Below, piece after piece: positions 35,925-37,353 of a DNA stretch of 37,353 nucleotides (position 1 is the first letter of the stretch; every line of letters starts with the position of its first letter). Location of the stretch: assembly GCA_023142915.1 (NCBI GenBank), contig JAGLIO010000074.1:1-37353 (forward strand). Direction: 5' to 3'. The notes under the pieces were generated by a model. It was not told the DNA's origin, did not search any database, and saw only the letters and a list, made by a program, of their open reading frames with translations. The translations under genes were made by a program, and so were the position numbers. The stretch comes from Candidatus Parcubacteria bacterium (GTDB lineage: Bacteria; Patescibacteriota; Patescibacteriia; Patescibacteriales; UBA12075).

Positions 35925-36767
35925 TCAAAACCTAATTGTACCATCCGTATCCGTCCGCAATATCTCCGTCCCCAGCCTTTCCAAACGTTTAATAATCCGC
36001 AGGCTTGGGTGTCCGAATTTATTGTCCTTGCCAGCTGAAATTATCGCTTTTTCAGGATTAACCAATTCTAAAAATTCCTGATGGCTGGAAGTATTTGAGC
36101 CATGATGTCCGACTTTTAAAATTTCCACTTCATTTAATACGCCTGCCTTAATTAATTCCTCTTCCACTTCTATTTCAGCGTCTCCTGTAAATAAAACTGT
36201 TTTATTCGCGCAATCCAATTCCGCGACAATTGAGCTGTTATTAAGATTGCTTACGCTTTTTCCCAATAAACTTTGCCTCGGATAAATTACATCAAAAAAA
36301 CAATCATCTCCAAAATTTATTTTTTGCGGACGATCCATAATTATTAATGGGATGTTTTTGGCTTTAATAATTTTCAACCATTCCAAATAAGCCGGCGCGC
36401 TATGAACAACTCCTGTGTAAAAAATTTTTTCAACATTATATCTTTCCAAAACAAAGATCAAACCGGCGACATGATCGTTGTGCGAATGAGTTAAAATCAT
36501 TAAATCAATTGTTCTATCCCACCATGGCAATATTTTTTCCAATTCATTTACTACTTTATAATCCGCTCCGCCGTCAATTAAAATATTCTGTCCGAATGGG
36601 GTTTTAATCAAACTGGCGTCGCCTTGACCGACATCTAAAAACGCTATTTCCAAATTATTTTCCGCGCTGTACGCGTTCCAAAAAACAGGAAGCGCTAAAA
36701 ATATTCCGATTATCGCGAGGGTGATTAAGATTTTGTATAATTTTTGAGGCATTTTTATTTTTGGCAA
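35925..36767 (-). CDS. ComEC/Rec2-related metallo-beta-lactamase-fold hydrolase
   Basis: IAFLDVGQGDASLIKTPFGQNILIDGG, LTHSHNDHVAGL, LFTGDAE, LKVGHHGSNTSSHQEFLE. Confidence 0.92.
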   Translation of the reverse strand: MPKIKMPQKLYKILITLAIIGIFLALPVFWNAYSAENNLEIAFLDVGQGDASLIKTPFGQNILIDGGADYKVVNELEKILPWWDRTIDLMILTHSHNDHVAGLIFVLERYNVEKIFYTGVVHSAPAYLEWLKIIKAKNIPLIIMDRPQKINFGDDCFFDVIYPRQSLLGKSVSNLNNSSIVAELDCANKTVLFTGDAEIEVEEELIKAGVLNEVEILKVGHHGSNTSSHQEFLELVNPEKAIISAGKDNKFGHPSLRIIKRLERLGTEILRTDTDGTIRF

Positions 36768-36908
36768 ATCTGTCGCCTTTAGTAATATTTTCTTTAAAAA
36801 AGTATTCTCTAATCCTAAGATGATACCGAAATAATTTTAGCAATTTTTTTGCAAAATATCAATAATGGACTTAAAAGATTTTAGAAGATTCGGTCTGAAG
36901 TTCGATCC

Positions 36909-36932
36909 TGTGGTTATAGCGCTATAACCACA
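36909..36932. promoter_or_regulatory. Perfect 24-bp palindrome, candidate operator upstream of guaB
   Basis: TGTGGTTATAGC-GCTATAACCACA, flanked by direct repeats CGATCCT at 36903-36909 and 36933-36939. Confidence 0.7.
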
Positions 36933-36938
36933 CGATCC

Positions 36939-36967
36939 TTGACTTTTTCATAATTTTCTGCTAAGAT
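36939..36967 (+). promoter_or_regulatory. guaB promoter
   Basis: TTGACT, 17-nt spacer, TAAGAT. Confidence 0.7.
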
Positions 36968-37013
36968 TTTTTAATATTTTATTTAAAAAAAGTAATGTTC
37001 ATTTTATTTTTAA

Positions 37014-37353
<340 letters not shown>

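Overview
The window looks like an AT-rich Patescibacteria/CPR-type chromosome segment (lineage inferred from gene style only). The left edge holds a tyrosine recombinase whose stop codon abuts the 3' end of a tmRNA gene (ssrA), followed by smpB. Then come a Fic protein, a large type IV pilus operon (pilins, pilC, response regulator, pilB, pilP-like, pilO, pilN, pilM) and comF. A LexA-like S24 repressor is coupled to a PemK/MazF-like toxin. Next is a surface cluster: a 1693-aa alpha-2-macroglobulin (A2M) followed by a MEMO-CapA fusion. Housekeeping genes fill the right end (greA, rplS, tsaE, lspA, dksA-like, ndk, comEC-like MBL, start of guaB), with four tRNA genes and a deleted IS630-family element. 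The strongest candidate for an undescribed system is the A2M-like protein. It carries a complete 129-aa Hint/mini-intein-like domain exactly where the protease bait region should be. The residue after the terminal His-Asn is Asp, so autocleavage is more likely than canonical splicing, and the thioester motif GCMEQ is intact. Other leads are the S24 repressor/toxin module with divergent consensus promoters sharing TGTCA sites, an integrase with a substituted catalytic Arg next to ssrA, a degenerate tRNA-His, and a perfect 24-bp palindrome upstream of a guaB promoter. All calls come from reading the sequence; no database searches were run.
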